Notes: generated by a model from the letters alone, not told the origin. A stretch of DNA of 64,000 nt from Acidobacteria bacterium Mor1 (GCA_001664505.1 CP011806.1:3411385-3475384), one strand, 5' to 3'. Shown: positions 48,073 to 56,430, counted from the stretch's first letter. Translations and numbers: made by a program.

Positions 48073-49329
48073 ATGCAGATCACCACCTTCGCCGTGCTGG
48101 CTCTGGCCGTGCTGCTCTTCGGGCTGGTTTCCCGCCGTGCCGAGCGCAGCATTTTGACCCCGCCGATCGCCTTCGTGGCACTGGGCGCCCTGGCCGGCAT
48201 GTCCGGCCTCGGTTGGCTGGAGCTCGACGTCGAAGACGAGGTGATCCACACCCTGGCCGAGATCACCCTGGTGCTGATCCTGTTCACCGACGCGGCCCGG
48301 ATCAACATCCGCACCCTGTTCGCCGAACGGCAGCTCCCGATTCGCATGCTGTTGGTCGGCTTGCCGCTGACCGTGGCCTTCGGAGCCGGCGTCGCCGCCT
48401 GGATGCACCCGGGTTGGAGCATCTACGCCGCCGCGGTGCTGGCCACGATCCTGGCCCCCACCGATGCGGCGCTGGGTCAGGCGGTAGTCTCCAACAAGTC
48501 GGTGCCACTACGGATACGCCAGAGCCTCAACGTCGAGAGCGGCCTGAACGACGGCCTGGCGCTGCCGCTGCTGCTGGTGTTCATGTCCGCCTGCGCTGCG
48601 GGACACAGCGAGACGCCGACCTACTGGATCCTGTTCGGCATCAAACAGGTGACGTTGGGACCCCTTGCGGGGATCGCCGTGGGAGTCATCGGCGGCAAGC
48701 TGATCCTTGCAGCCGTCGCCCGGCAGTGGATGAACCACACCTTCCAGGAACTGTCGTCGCTGTCCCTTGCGGTACTGGCCTTCGCCGGTGCCGAACTGAT
48801 CGGCGGCAACGGCTTCATCGCGGCGTTCGTCGCCGGCATGGCCCTGGGCAACACCGCCTCCGACGCCTGCGAGAGCCTGCTGGAGTTCGGCGAGGCCGAG
48901 GGGCAGCTACTGACGCTGCTGGTGTTCACCCTGTTCGGCGCACTGATGCTTCCGCCTGCGCTGGCTCACGCCGAGGCGATGGACTGGGTCTACGCCGTGC
49001 TGGCGTTGACCCTGTTCCGCATGGTGCCCGTGGCGCTGAGCCTGATCGGCGCGGGACTCCGGCCACGGACGGTGCTCTTCCTGGGTTGGTTCGGCCCGCG
49101 CGGATTGGCCACGGTGCTGTTCGCGCTGCTGGTGCTGGAAGAGTCGATGGTGAGCGAGGCGGAGGCGATCGGCACCGTGGCTTACTTGACCGTGGCGCTG
49201 AGCGTGCTGCTCCACGGCATCACCGCCTACCCGCTGGCCGATCGCTTCGGCCGCTGGATGGCGGGGCTGTCCAAGAGCGAGGAAGAGCACAAGCAGGTTA
49301 CCGAGATGCCGGCACGGATTCGGATGTAG
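48073..49329 (+). CDS. CPA1-family cation:proton antiporter (NhaP/KefB-like membrane domain)
   Basis: The 418-residue protein is almost entirely hydrophobic, with about 12 helices and the CPA1 ion-site motif SGLNDG; TDAALGQAV is the companion helix break. It ends without the large cytoplasmic RCK domain of Kef-type proteins. Known members exchange sodium or potassium for protons across the inner membrane. The gene stands alone after a strong terminator. Confidence 0.88.
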   Translation: MQITTFAVLALAVLLFGLVSRRAERSILTPPIAFVALGALAGMSGLGWLELDVEDEVIHTLAEITLVLILFTDAARINIRTLFAERQLPIRMLLVGLPLTVAFGAGVAAWMHPGWSIYAAAVLATILAPTDAALGQAVVSNKSVPLRIRQSLNVESGLNDGLALPLLLVFMSACAAGHSETPTYWILFGIKQVTLGPLAGIAVGVIGGKLILAAVARQWMNHTFQELSSLSLAVLAFAGAELIGGNGFIAAFVAGMALGNTASDACESLLEFGEAEGQLLTLLVFTLFGALMLPPALAHAEAMDWVYAVLALTLFRMVPVALSLIGAGLRPRTVLFLGWFGPRGLATVLFALLVLEESMVSEAEAIGTVAYLTVALSVLLHGITAYPLADRFGRWMAGLSKSEEEHKQVTEMPARIRM

Positions 49330-49340
49330 CCGCCCCGGCA

Positions 49341-49365
49341 CCTCGCCTCGCGTCGCCTCGCCTCG
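49341..49365. repeat. Short pentamer tandem repeat
   Basis: Five copies of a CCTCG-type pentamer (one reads CGTCG) lie just after the antiporter stop. It is a simple repeat in a non-coding spacer. Confidence 0.7.
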
Positions 49366-49410
49366 CCAGACCCAGACCCGGGGCCGGGCAGGGGCCGTCA
49401 ACACGGTCGG

Positions 49411-49881
49411 CTACGCGCACTCCTTCGGCAGCACCCAGTTCTCCCGCAGTCCCGCTTCCAGCAGCGTCTTCATTCCCGACAGCACCATCGGCCAGCCGCC
49501 GCTGACACCGGTCTGCATCTCTTCGTCCCCCTGGAAGTCGGTGTGCTCCAGGGTCACCACGGTCCAGGGCCCGCCGGGCCAGTCCTGATTGCCGAACTTC
49601 ACGCTGACCCGGGACGTGCGCTGCGGGTTGTTCTCATCGCCGGGGCGGCACCAGCTGAAGACCAGCGACGAGAACGGCTCGCTCTCCAAGACCTCACCGA
49701 CGATGTCGGTAGTGCCCTTCTCGTCGGTGCGCACGTGGGCCCACTTGGAACCGACCTTCCAGTCCGACCGGTTCTCGTGGACCCAGTACTGGCGGGTGAA
49801 CTCCGGTTCGAGGAACGCGCGCCACACCTCTTCCTGGGTCGCTCGAATGTAGATGGTGTAGCTGAAATCAGGTCTCTTCAT
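49411..49881 (-). CDS. SRPBCC/AHSA1-family protein
   Basis: The 156-residue protein has the START-like fold signature of AHSA1-type proteins: TIYIRATQEEVWRAFLEPEFTRQYW, then SEPFSSLVFSW and VTLEHTDF. ATG 49881 has GGAGGA close upstream, and GTG 49884 is in frame. Such proteins bind hydrophobic ligands and are often coupled to an ArsR regulator, as here. The start overlaps the ArsR gene by 14 bases. Confidence 0.88.
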   Translation of the reverse strand: MKRPDFSYTIYIRATQEEVWRAFLEPEFTRQYWVHENRSDWKVGSKWAHVRTDEKGTTDIVGEVLESEPFSSLVFSWCRPGDENNPQRTSRVSVKFGNQDWPGGPWTVVTLEHTDFQGDEEMQTGVSGGWPMVLSGMKTLLEAGLRENWVLPKECA

Positions 49882-50200
49882 CACGTTCCTCCAATCGGGC
49901 CTTCAAGTCCCGCAAGGCTCCGAGGCGCCCGCGCTCGAAGGGGCGGATCCATCGCTCGGAGATCTCGAAGAGCGGTACGGGGTTCAGGTAGTGCAGCTTC
50001 TGCCGCCCCTGCCAGACCACGGCGACGAGGCCGGCCGCCTCCAGCACGCCCAGGTGCTGAGTCACCGCCTGGCGGCTCATCTCCAGATGAGCGCACATCT
50101 CGCCCAGGGTCTGCCCGTTCTGCTCGCGCAAGGCATCCATCAAACGGCGCCGGCCCCCATCGGCCAACGCCTTGAACACCAGATCGTCTTGTCCCGTCAC
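49868..50200 (-). CDS. ArsR-family transcriptional regulator
   Basis: The 110-residue winged-helix protein has DLVFKALADGGRRRLMDAL at the N terminus and the recognition helix MSRQAVTQHLGVLEAAGLV. It is the SRPBCC-linked subgroup, without obvious metal-binding cysteines. GTG 50200 starts 7 bases from a -10, so its message is probably leaderless. It likely represses its own operon through the palindrome at 50212-50231. Confidence 0.9.
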   Translation of the reverse strand: MTGQDDLVFKALADGGRRRLMDALREQNGQTLGEMCAHLEMSRQAVTQHLGVLEAAGLVAVVWQGRQKLHYLNPVPLFEISERWIRPFERGRLGALRDLKARLEERDEET

Positions 50201-50206
50201 GCCTTC

Positions 50207-50236
50207 ATAATATGCAAGCGTTTACTTGCATGTCAA
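50207..50236 (-). promoter_or_regulatory. ArsR promoter with palindromic operator
   Basis: On the reverse strand TTGACA (50236-50231), an 18-base spacer and TATTAT (50212-50207) make a near-consensus promoter. ATGCAAG (50212-50218) and CTTGCAT (50225-50231) form a perfect inverted repeat filling the spacer. Transcription would begin near 50200, which is the GTG start codon. Confidence 0.8.
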
Positions 50237-50326
50237 GGGGCGGTTCGAACTTTGAGGGCGGGCCGTAGATCCCGTCGCTTCTCCGGGTGAGCGGCAAGAA
50301 CGCCGTCCCAGACCAGGAGAAAGCTC

Positions 50327-50827
50327 ATGCGACTGAAGACCACCGCGATCCTCGTTCTTGCCCTGCTGACCCTCGCCGGCTGTAGCGGTGGTAGCGAGAT
50401 GACCCAGCCGGCCAACACCAGCCCCAGCGTCAGCGCCCAGAGCGGCGACGTGAAGATCTCGCTCTCCACCGACCGCCAGACCTACGCCCGTGGCGAGACG
50501 ATCAACATGACGATGAAGGTGAAGAACGAGGGCAGCGCGACGATGACCTACAGCTTCGTCAGCGGCCGGCAGTTCGACTTCAGCGCCGTGCACTCGGGCG
50601 GCGACCTGTGGAACTACTCCCACGGCCGCAACTACACCCGGGGCACCACGACGGTCAAGATTCAGCCCGGCGAGACCTGGACCAAGGCGGTCAGCTGGGA
50701 TCAGATCGTCAACGCCGGCACCCTGATCCCCGCCGGCAGTGTCGAGATCGGCGCCATCGTTCCCGGCCGCGGCAGCAACGGCCGCGACAATCCCCAGGTC
50801 GGTCCGCTGCGTATCACTATCCAGTAA
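50327..50827 (+). CDS. Lipoprotein with BsuPI-type proteinase-inhibitor domain
   Basis: The 166-residue protein has a clean lipoprotein signal (LVLALLTLAGC, Cys19) and a beta-sandwich resembling BsuPI. Its elements are VKISLSTDRQTYARGETINMTMKVKN, then YSFVSGRQFDF and WNYSHGRNYT. BsuPI-related domains were first described as a Bacillus intracellular protease inhibitor. On a surface lipoprotein the role could be inhibition or simple binding. It may protect the envelope from the cell's own exoproteases, but this is inference. Confidence 0.8.
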   Translation: MRLKTTAILVLALLTLAGCSGGSEMTQPANTSPSVSAQSGDVKISLSTDRQTYARGETINMTMKVKNEGSATMTYSFVSGRQFDFSAVHSGGDLWNYSHGRNYTRGTTTVKIQPGETWTKAVSWDQIVNAGTLIPAGSVEIGAIVPGRGSNGRDNPQVGPLRITIQ

Positions 50828-50840
50828 AGGAGAGCTCCGA

Positions 50841-52562
50841 CTACTCCGGGAGCCGCTTCCCGGGGTAGCGCCCCCCTTCCTGCTCCAGCACCACACCCGT
50901 CACCGAGCCGTCGGCTGCGACCTGGAACTCCAGCGCCACGTCCAGCCACTCGGTGACGAAGCGCTCCGGAGACTCGGCAAACAGCGGCAACTCGGGATTG
51001 CCCGGAGCCAGCAGGGTCATCCGCCCCTCCCGATCGACGAACTCCAGATCGAGACCGAGATCCAGCCGGTACTTGCCGTGGTAGCTCTCGAGCACCTGGC
51101 GAGGGACTTCGACATCGGGGCGCTCGATCAACGCCTCGTCGGTCCGGCCGGCTTCGAGCGGCTCCAGCGCCTCTTCGTCGAACACCCGCACACCCATGGC
51201 CCCGTCGTCGCTTGCTTCGAACTCGACGTAGGTCAGGCCGTCCTCGTCCATGAAGCGGCGCGGGCCGATCGGGTCGGCGACGAAGGCCCGATCCTCGTCG
51301 ACGGTCACCTGGATCCGGCCGCGAGAACTCAACACTCGCACCGGTGTTTCGTCATCGGTTCGGTAGATACCGCGGAGGCCATCGACCTCGTCATGGGGCA
51401 GCTCCACGACCTCGCGCACCGGGAAGGGAAGGTCCATGGCCAGAGCGGCGAGTTCGGTGGTCAGCGGCCCGACCTGGCCGCCGTCACCATGGTTCGAGAG
51501 CACCGCAACGAAGACCTCGTCCTCGGGGATGTAGAGCTCGCGGGTCGAGAAGCCGAAGATGCCGCCGCCGTGGCTATAGACCGTACGGCCCCGCAGCTTG
51601 CCTCCGACGCCCCAACCGAAGCCGTAGTTCGAGGGGCTGCCGTCGTTGAGGGTCGCCGGCCGGACCATCCGCTCGATGCTGTCGGGCTCGACCAGTTCGC
51701 CGCCGAAGAGCCCCCGGCCCCACAGGGCCAGGTCTTCCACCGAGGAGAGTAGAGAGCCCGCGGCGTAGGGTTGGGTCATGCTGAGGAACTGCGCGGGGCG
51801 GAAGCCGTTGTCCCGGTCCTGCACGTACCCGCGCACGCGCCCCTGGACCAGCTCATCCTGGCGACCGTAGCGGGAATCCTCCATGCCGAGAGGGGCGAAG
51901 ATCTCCTGTTCGATGAACTCCTCGTAGGTCCGGCCCGAGGCCGCCTCGATGATGGCGCCGAGAAGCACGTAGCCGGAGTTGCTGTAGGAAAAGCGCTCCC
52001 CCGGCTCGAAGTCCAAAGGCAGGTCGCGGAAGCTGTCGATCAACTCCTCGACCGACAGGTCCTGGCGGACCTTGGTATCCATGTACCCGGGGATGCTGGT
52101 GTAGCTGGGGATTCCGCCGGTGTGATCCAGCAGCTGAGCCACGGTGACGGTCCTGCCCCCGGTGTCGTAGTCCGGCAGGTAGCGCTGGAGCGGCGCATCG
52201 ACATCGATCTTGCCCCGCTCGGCGAGCATCAGCACCGCCACGCCGGTGAACTGCTTGGTCAGGGAGGCCAGGCGGAAAACCATGTCGGTTTCCATCGCCA
52301 CGCCATGCTCGAGGTCGGCGATCCCGCGAGCGCCGGACCACAGCACCTCGCCCTCCCTGGCGATGATCGCCGTGCCGCCGGGACCGTCGGCGGGGAAGGC
52401 GCGCTCCAACGCGGCCTGGGCCTGAGCCGCCAGACCGGACACCTGTCCGGTGTCCGTGTCGCTCCCGGATGCTGCGGTTTCCGCGCTCCCGCCGGCACAG
52501 CCGGCGCATAGAACCATGACCGATAACAGCCCGCTGACCACGTACTGGTGTTTCCGATTCAT
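50841..52562 (-). CDS. Beta-lactamase-fold serine hydrolase lipoprotein
   Basis: The 573-residue protein has a lipoprotein signal (VMVLCAGC, Cys22). The penicillin-binding/class C-type domain has SLTK (Ser100, Lys103), YSN (193-195) and the third motif YSHGGG. A C-terminal region of about 200 residues is beta-rich. Such proteins are peptidases or esterases, less often beta-lactamases. GGAGGGG precedes the ATG, next to a palindrome at 52573-52594. Confidence 0.88.
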   Translation of the reverse strand: MNRKHQYVVSGLLSVMVLCAGCAGGSAETAASGSDTDTGQVSGLAAQAQAALERAFPADGPGGTAIIAREGEVLWSGARGIADLEHGVAMETDMVFRLASLTKQFTGVAVLMLAERGKIDVDAPLQRYLPDYDTGGRTVTVAQLLDHTGGIPSYTSIPGYMDTKVRQDLSVEELIDSFRDLPLDFEPGERFSYSNSGYVLLGAIIEAASGRTYEEFIEQEIFAPLGMEDSRYGRQDELVQGRVRGYVQDRDNGFRPAQFLSMTQPYAAGSLLSSVEDLALWGRGLFGGELVEPDSIERMVRPATLNDGSPSNYGFGWGVGGKLRGRTVYSHGGGIFGFSTRELYIPEDEVFVAVLSNHGDGGQVGPLTTELAALAMDLPFPVREVVELPHDEVDGLRGIYRTDDETPVRVLSSRGRIQVTVDEDRAFVADPIGPRRFMDEDGLTYVEFEASDDGAMGVRVFDEEALEPLEAGRTDEALIERPDVEVPRQVLESYHGKYRLDLGLDLEFVDREGRMTLLAPGNPELPLFAESPERFVTEWLDVALEFQVAADGSVTGVVLEQEGGRYPGKRLPE

Positions 52563-52572
52563 CTTGCCCCTC

Positions 52573-52594
52573 CGTAAGCTCCAATGGACTTACG
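52573..52594. promoter_or_regulatory. Palindrome before the serine-hydrolase ribosome-binding site
   Basis: CGTAAG and CTTACG are separated by ten bases, 11 bases before the reverse-strand ATG 52562. It could be an operator or an mRNA hairpin; nothing else supports either. Confidence 0.35.
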
Positions 52595-52701
52595 CGCGAC
52601 GGGAGGAAAGGTCTCTCGTCGACCGACGAAATTCAGCTATCGCTCGCGGACAATCTCAACGGACCGGCGGGTCCATTGCAACTCCAGGCACTACCCTCGC
52701 G

Positions 52702-52750
52702 TAGACAGCACTGAGAGCCACGACGGCTCTACTGACGTGAGGGGCCTCAC
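52702..52750 (+). promoter_or_regulatory. Structured leader of the DUF6624 gene
   Basis: TAGACA (52702-52707) is a possible -10. AGAGCC-ACGAC-GGCTCT (52714-52730) would start right at the expected 5' end of the message. GTGAG(G) and (C)CTCAC (52737-52750) would hide the GAGG ribosome-binding site just before ATG 52752. The paired stems suggest translational control, by inference. Confidence 0.35.
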
Positions 52751-52751
52751 C

Positions 52752-53669
52752 ATGCGCTACGCCTGCTTGCCGTTTCTGCTCTGCCTATCCGCGACCCTTG
52801 CGTTCGCCGGACCGATCGACGATTTGATCGACGACCCCGCGGCCGCTCGCGACTTCGACTACTGCGCCTGGCACTTCGGCGGCGGCTCCGACCAACAACT
52901 ACCGGACCTCGAGTCGATGCTCGACGCCGAGGACGCCGACGGCAACCGGATGCAGGGTGCCGCCCTGGCCGACGCAGGCGTGAAGATCGCAAAGGCCTCC
53001 AAGGATGAGCGCACCTGCAGGCGCGCGCTGGACAAGGGAGGCAAGGCCTTCGACAAGGCATGGAAGAAAGCGCTGGGCCAACACATGAAGATGGCCGGCA
53101 AGAGCGACAGCAACGACGCGGAGATCGCCGCGGTGCAGCGCCGCATCGGGGAACTGTGGGCCCGGGACCAGGCGGCACGCCGGGTCTACATCGGCGCCCG
53201 CACCGAGGACAAACAGGGCGCCGACTTCTGGCACAGCCGGTTGGCCTACGCCGAGGCGACCGCGGCCGACGATGCCTCGACCAGGACGCTGCGCGAACTG
53301 ATGGAGCGCTACGACTGGATCGACAGCCACCGCTTCGGCGGCAGGATCTCCCAGCACGCCTGGCTGCTGGCCCAGCACGCCGACGACACGCCGGACCTCC
53401 AAGCCGAGGCGCTGAAACGGATGGAGGGTTACCTGGAGAGCAACGGCGTGCGCAAACAGGACTACGCGTATCTGTGGGACCGGGTCGCCGTCAACCATGA
53501 CCGCAAGCAGCGCTACGGCACCCAGCCCGACTGGAAGTGCGAAGGGGGCACGATGAAACTGCGCCCGATGGAAGATCCCGAGAACGTCGACGCCCGCCGG
53601 GCCGAGATGGACCTCGGCCCGGTCCAGGACGCACTCGACGAGATGAACCGCTCGGTCTGCGGAGGCTAG
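52752..53669 (+). CDS. Exported DUF6624-family protein
   Basis: The 305-residue protein has a signal peptide (LPFLLCLSATLAFA) and a DUF6624-like domain. That domain has ELWARDQAARRVY and, after a spacer, DWIDSHRFGGRISQHAWLLAQHAD, then YAYLWDRVAV and QRYGTQ. The family has no known activity. ATG 52752 is preferred over the open frame from 52584 because it begins the signal peptide. Confidence 0.82.
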   Translation: MRYACLPFLLCLSATLAFAGPIDDLIDDPAAARDFDYCAWHFGGGSDQQLPDLESMLDAEDADGNRMQGAALADAGVKIAKASKDERTCRRALDKGGKAFDKAWKKALGQHMKMAGKSDSNDAEIAAVQRRIGELWARDQAARRVYIGARTEDKQGADFWHSRLAYAEATAADDASTRTLRELMERYDWIDSHRFGGRISQHAWLLAQHADDTPDLQAEALKRMEGYLESNGVRKQDYAYLWDRVAVNHDRKQRYGTQPDWKCEGGTMKLRPMEDPENVDARRAEMDLGPVQDALDEMNRSVCGG

Positions 53670-53769
53670 AAAACCGTTCGTCGCTGCACGTCGGCCGCGA
53701 ATCGATCGAGACGATCCAGCTGGGCGATTCGCTCCGGCTCAGGGGTCGAGTCTTCATGACTCCACCGTA

Positions 53770-55887
53770 TTACCGAGGGCCCGGCTCCATCACCAGGAAG
53801 CGGCGTAGCTCCTTGTAGAAGGGCACGCCCGCCTCATTGTTGACGAACACCACGAAGCCTGCGTGGAGCTCCGGGTAGAGCTCGTAGTTGCAGCGGAAAT
53901 CCCCGTTGTCGCCGCTGTGGCCGAAGGCCGTGCCGAAAGGAGTCTCGTAGACGATGAAGCCCAGGCCGAAGCCCTGGCCCCAGGGCAGGTCCTCGTCGTG
54001 TCCCTGCTTGCCCGGCTCGATCCTCGACGCCACGGCGAGCATCCGGTCGTAGGTCTCGGATCTCAACCCCTTGCGTTGCAGCAGGCCGGTCATGAACTGG
54101 GCAAAACCGAGAGCCTCGGCCTGAGCGCTGTGGGCCACCCCGATCTCCCCGGGAGAGTTGATCCGAAACGGACGCAGCATGCTGTGCCCGTGAGCCACCA
54201 CCTCGCGGAGGCGCGGGCTGTCTGCGAAGTGCATCTCGGCGGTAACTCCCAGCGGCTTCAGCGTCTCGTCGCGCACCACCTGTTCCAGCGACTTGCCGGT
54301 GATATGCGCCGCGACCCGGCCCAGGTACTCGAAGGCCTCGCCGCTGTAGCGAAACTCACTGCCGGGCTCGAACTTGATGTCCATCCGGCCGTCGTCGTTG
54401 TAGCGGCGCCAGTTGGGGAAGCCCGTGCGATGGCTCAGCACGTGACGCGCGGTGATCTTCTTGTAGCGCTCGTCGTGAGCGATCTCCTCGAAGGGCAGGT
54501 AGGTGTGGAGCGGCTGGTCCAACTCCAGCTCACCCCGTTCGACCAGCCGCATGGCGGCGAACGCGAACAGGGTCTTGGTCATCGACGCTGCTTCGAACAG
54601 TGTCTCCGGGGTGACCGGCTCCTGGGTATAGGCGTTCTTGAAGCCGAAGGTTCGGTGGTAGGCCAGCTTGCCGTTTCGGATCACCGCAACGGAAACGCCG
54701 GGGATCCCCATGCGCGTGGTGTAGGCCTCGATGAAACGGTCGAGCTTGTCGGCGAGGTCCGGCGTGTCTTCCAGCAGCAGGCCTTTCTTACCGATCCACT
54801 CCGGTGTCGCCGCGATTCGGTAGACCAGTTCCTTGGCCGTGGTGACCTGCCCCTTGCGCACCCTGGCCGTGACCTGGGTACCGGGGCGCAGCGGGTGTTG
54901 GAAGTCGTCGCCGTACACCGGGAAGGGAGATTCCAATCGGTAGCGGCCCGCAGGCAGCTCGACCTCGAAGCGACTCTCCTCGTCGGTGGGCGCGACCAGC
55001 CAGAACTGCGGATGGTCGATCGAGGTGATCTTGACCCGGGTCTTGCCCAGGGGCGGCACGTCGGCGGCGGGGTCCCAACTCAAACTCCCGCGGAGCGTGC
55101 CCATGCCCGCGCCCGTGCCCGTGCCCGTGCCCGGATCGACCAGAAGCAGGTCGCCGGTGCGGGCCGATCGCCAGCTCTTGCCGCCGAAGGGCCCCCAGAT
55201 GCGCAGGGCGGTCGAATCCTCTTCGCTGTCGACGTCGATGACCAGGTGGTCGAAGCCGAGAGTGCGCCCGGGGCGGATCGCATCGCCGAGCTCCAGGCTC
55301 CACTCGTAAACCGTGGTCGTCCCGTGACGCTTGATCACGAGCTCGATCCCCTCCCAGCTCGCGCCCGGGATCTTGGGGTCCCAGGTGCCGTCCTGCTGCG
55401 GAATGTCCCGCTGATCCCCGGCGACCAGGAAAGCGAAGGGGGCCGAACCTCGAGGGGAGTGGGTCGGATCGACATAGAGCAGCATCCCGTCCTGGGCGTC
55501 CCAGTCCGCCTCGCCGCCGGGCACGATCACGTGGACATCGTCCCGTACTTCGATGCCCACGAAGAGCGTGCCGGGCGCATAGCCGGCGCGGAAGGACGCG
55601 GCCAGATCCGTGGCTCCCTCGGTTTCGCCACGCATCACCCCTTCGATCGGAACCGGCTTCAGCGTCTCGGGCCAGTCCCCCAGATCGCCGTCAACCTGGA
55701 TCGGCTCCATCGGATAGGCCGTCGCCAGGGCGCCGTTGTCGGCGAGAGTGCCCGGCTGGGACAGCAGGGCCACGCCTAGCAGGCATAACGGTATGAAAAG
55801 GCGCAGCCAGTCTACTGAGGGTAGCGACCGATCCCTGTTTCGACCGGGGATCCGGGCAGACCTGACCAACGAAGCGTGCAGCGACAT
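53770..55887 (-). CDS. Serine hydrolase (beta-lactamase fold) with N-terminal CBM9-like domain
   Basis: The 705-residue protein has a signal or anchor helix (LFIPLCLLGVALLSQPGT). A CBM9-like carbohydrate-binding domain follows (about 55-245, with IQVDGDLGDWP and ADWDAQDGMLLYVD). A short Gly/Thr repeat linker and a carboxypeptidase-regulatory-like beta domain come next. The serine-hydrolase domain has SMTK as the nucleophile motif and YSG in place of YxN. AGGAGGGG precedes the ATG. Cell-wall or glycopeptide substrates are plausible because of the sugar-binding domain, but unproven. Confidence 0.87.
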   Translation of the reverse strand: MSLHASLVRSARIPGRNRDRSLPSVDWLRLFIPLCLLGVALLSQPGTLADNGALATAYPMEPIQVDGDLGDWPETLKPVPIEGVMRGETEGATDLAASFRAGYAPGTLFVGIEVRDDVHVIVPGGEADWDAQDGMLLYVDPTHSPRGSAPFAFLVAGDQRDIPQQDGTWDPKIPGASWEGIELVIKRHGTTTVYEWSLELGDAIRPGRTLGFDHLVIDVDSEEDSTALRIWGPFGGKSWRSARTGDLLLVDPGTGTGTGAGMGTLRGSLSWDPAADVPPLGKTRVKITSIDHPQFWLVAPTDEESRFEVELPAGRYRLESPFPVYGDDFQHPLRPGTQVTARVRKGQVTTAKELVYRIAATPEWIGKKGLLLEDTPDLADKLDRFIEAYTTRMGIPGVSVAVIRNGKLAYHRTFGFKNAYTQEPVTPETLFEAASMTKTLFAFAAMRLVERGELELDQPLHTYLPFEEIAHDERYKKITARHVLSHRTGFPNWRRYNDDGRMDIKFEPGSEFRYSGEAFEYLGRVAAHITGKSLEQVVRDETLKPLGVTAEMHFADSPRLREVVAHGHSMLRPFRINSPGEIGVAHSAQAEALGFAQFMTGLLQRKGLRSETYDRMLAVASRIEPGKQGHDEDLPWGQGFGLGFIVYETPFGTAFGHSGDNGDFRCNYELYPELHAGFVVFVNNEAGVPFYKELRRFLVMEPGPR
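55097..55132. repeat. Hexamer tandem repeat inside the serine-hydrolase gene
   Basis: Six GTGCCC-type hexamers (four exact, two with one change) encode the GTGTGTGAGMGT linker. Length changes would stay in frame, altering linker length only. Confidence 0.8.
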
Positions 55888-56040
55888 GACGAGCCCCTCC
55901 TACGTTCTCGGCGGCAACCGGCGGGCGGTGCGCGCTGCCGTAGAGAACGCCGCGAACCCGGTTTTTGATGCAGCGAGCCGGGCGATATCTGGCGGCTACC
56001 CCGGGGAACGGAGTCGGCCGGTAGCGTTTTGGCGGGCGGC
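55888..56040. other. Non-coding spacer before the hairpin array
   Basis: No gene or clear signal is seen apart from the leader of the reverse-strand serine-hydrolase gene. It is the left part of a 543-base gene-free stretch; the right part is the array. Confidence 0.5.
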
Positions 56041-56382
56041 GGAGTCCGCATTCGCGGACTCGCCTGCGATGGGGCGTTGCAGAATTGGAAGCCTGGAGTC
56101 CGCATTCGCGGACTCTCTACGCGCAAGCTTGCGGGGCAGGGAGCTGAGAGTCTGCGAACGCAGACTGCTTGTCCCAGGGGTGTCCCAGGATTGGGAGACG
56201 GGAGTCTGCGTTCGCAGACTCCTTACCCCTTGAGCTTTGCAAAACTGGAAGCTGGGAGTCCGCGGACGCGGACTCCTTTCCCCTCGAGCTTTGCAAGACT
56301 GGAAGCTGGGAGTCCGCGGACGCGGACTCCTTTCCCCATAGCTTTGCAAGATTGGAAGCTTGGAGTCTGCTTCGCAGACTCC
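56041..56382. repeat. Tandem array of seven ~54-bp hairpin units
   Basis: Seven units carry inverted repeats of up to nine bases, GGAGTCYGC and GCRGACTCC, with a 3-4-base loop. They begin at 56041, 56095, 56147, 56201, 56255, 56309 and 56362, spaced 54, 52, 54, 54, 54 and 53 bases. Units 1, 2, 5 and 6 have CCGC/GCGG in the stem; units 3, 4 and 7 have CTGC/GCAG. The two arms change together. The linkers are also related (TTTGCAARAYTGGAAGCT in the last three). Because 54 is a multiple of three, several frames on both strands stay open and give 18-residue repeats. These are not believed to be protein. The array ends about 20 bases before a likely promoter of the next gene. Confidence 0.92.
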
Positions 56383-56430
56383 TTACATCATGTAGACTGC
56401 GGCGAGGCTGAATTCTGGGGAGGGATCAGG

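Noticed and set aside
53863-55779. A 638-residue forward frame opposite the CBM9/serine-hydrolase gene
   Set aside because: It is an antisense shadow with no domain, and the reverse gene has clear signal and catalytic motifs.
56041-56382. Hairpin array as a CRISPR
   Set aside because: Repeats are internally palindromic, the stretches between them are related to one another rather than unique, and there are no cas genes.
56041-56382. Hairpin array as an integron cassette array or stacked terminators
   Set aside because: There are no attC-type core sites, integrase or cassette genes, and the stems are not followed by runs of T on either strand.
56029-56430. N-terminal extension of the small exported protein through the hairpin array
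   Set aside because: The frame is open only because the 54-base period is a multiple of three. The signal peptide begins at ATG 56431 with its own ribosome-binding site.
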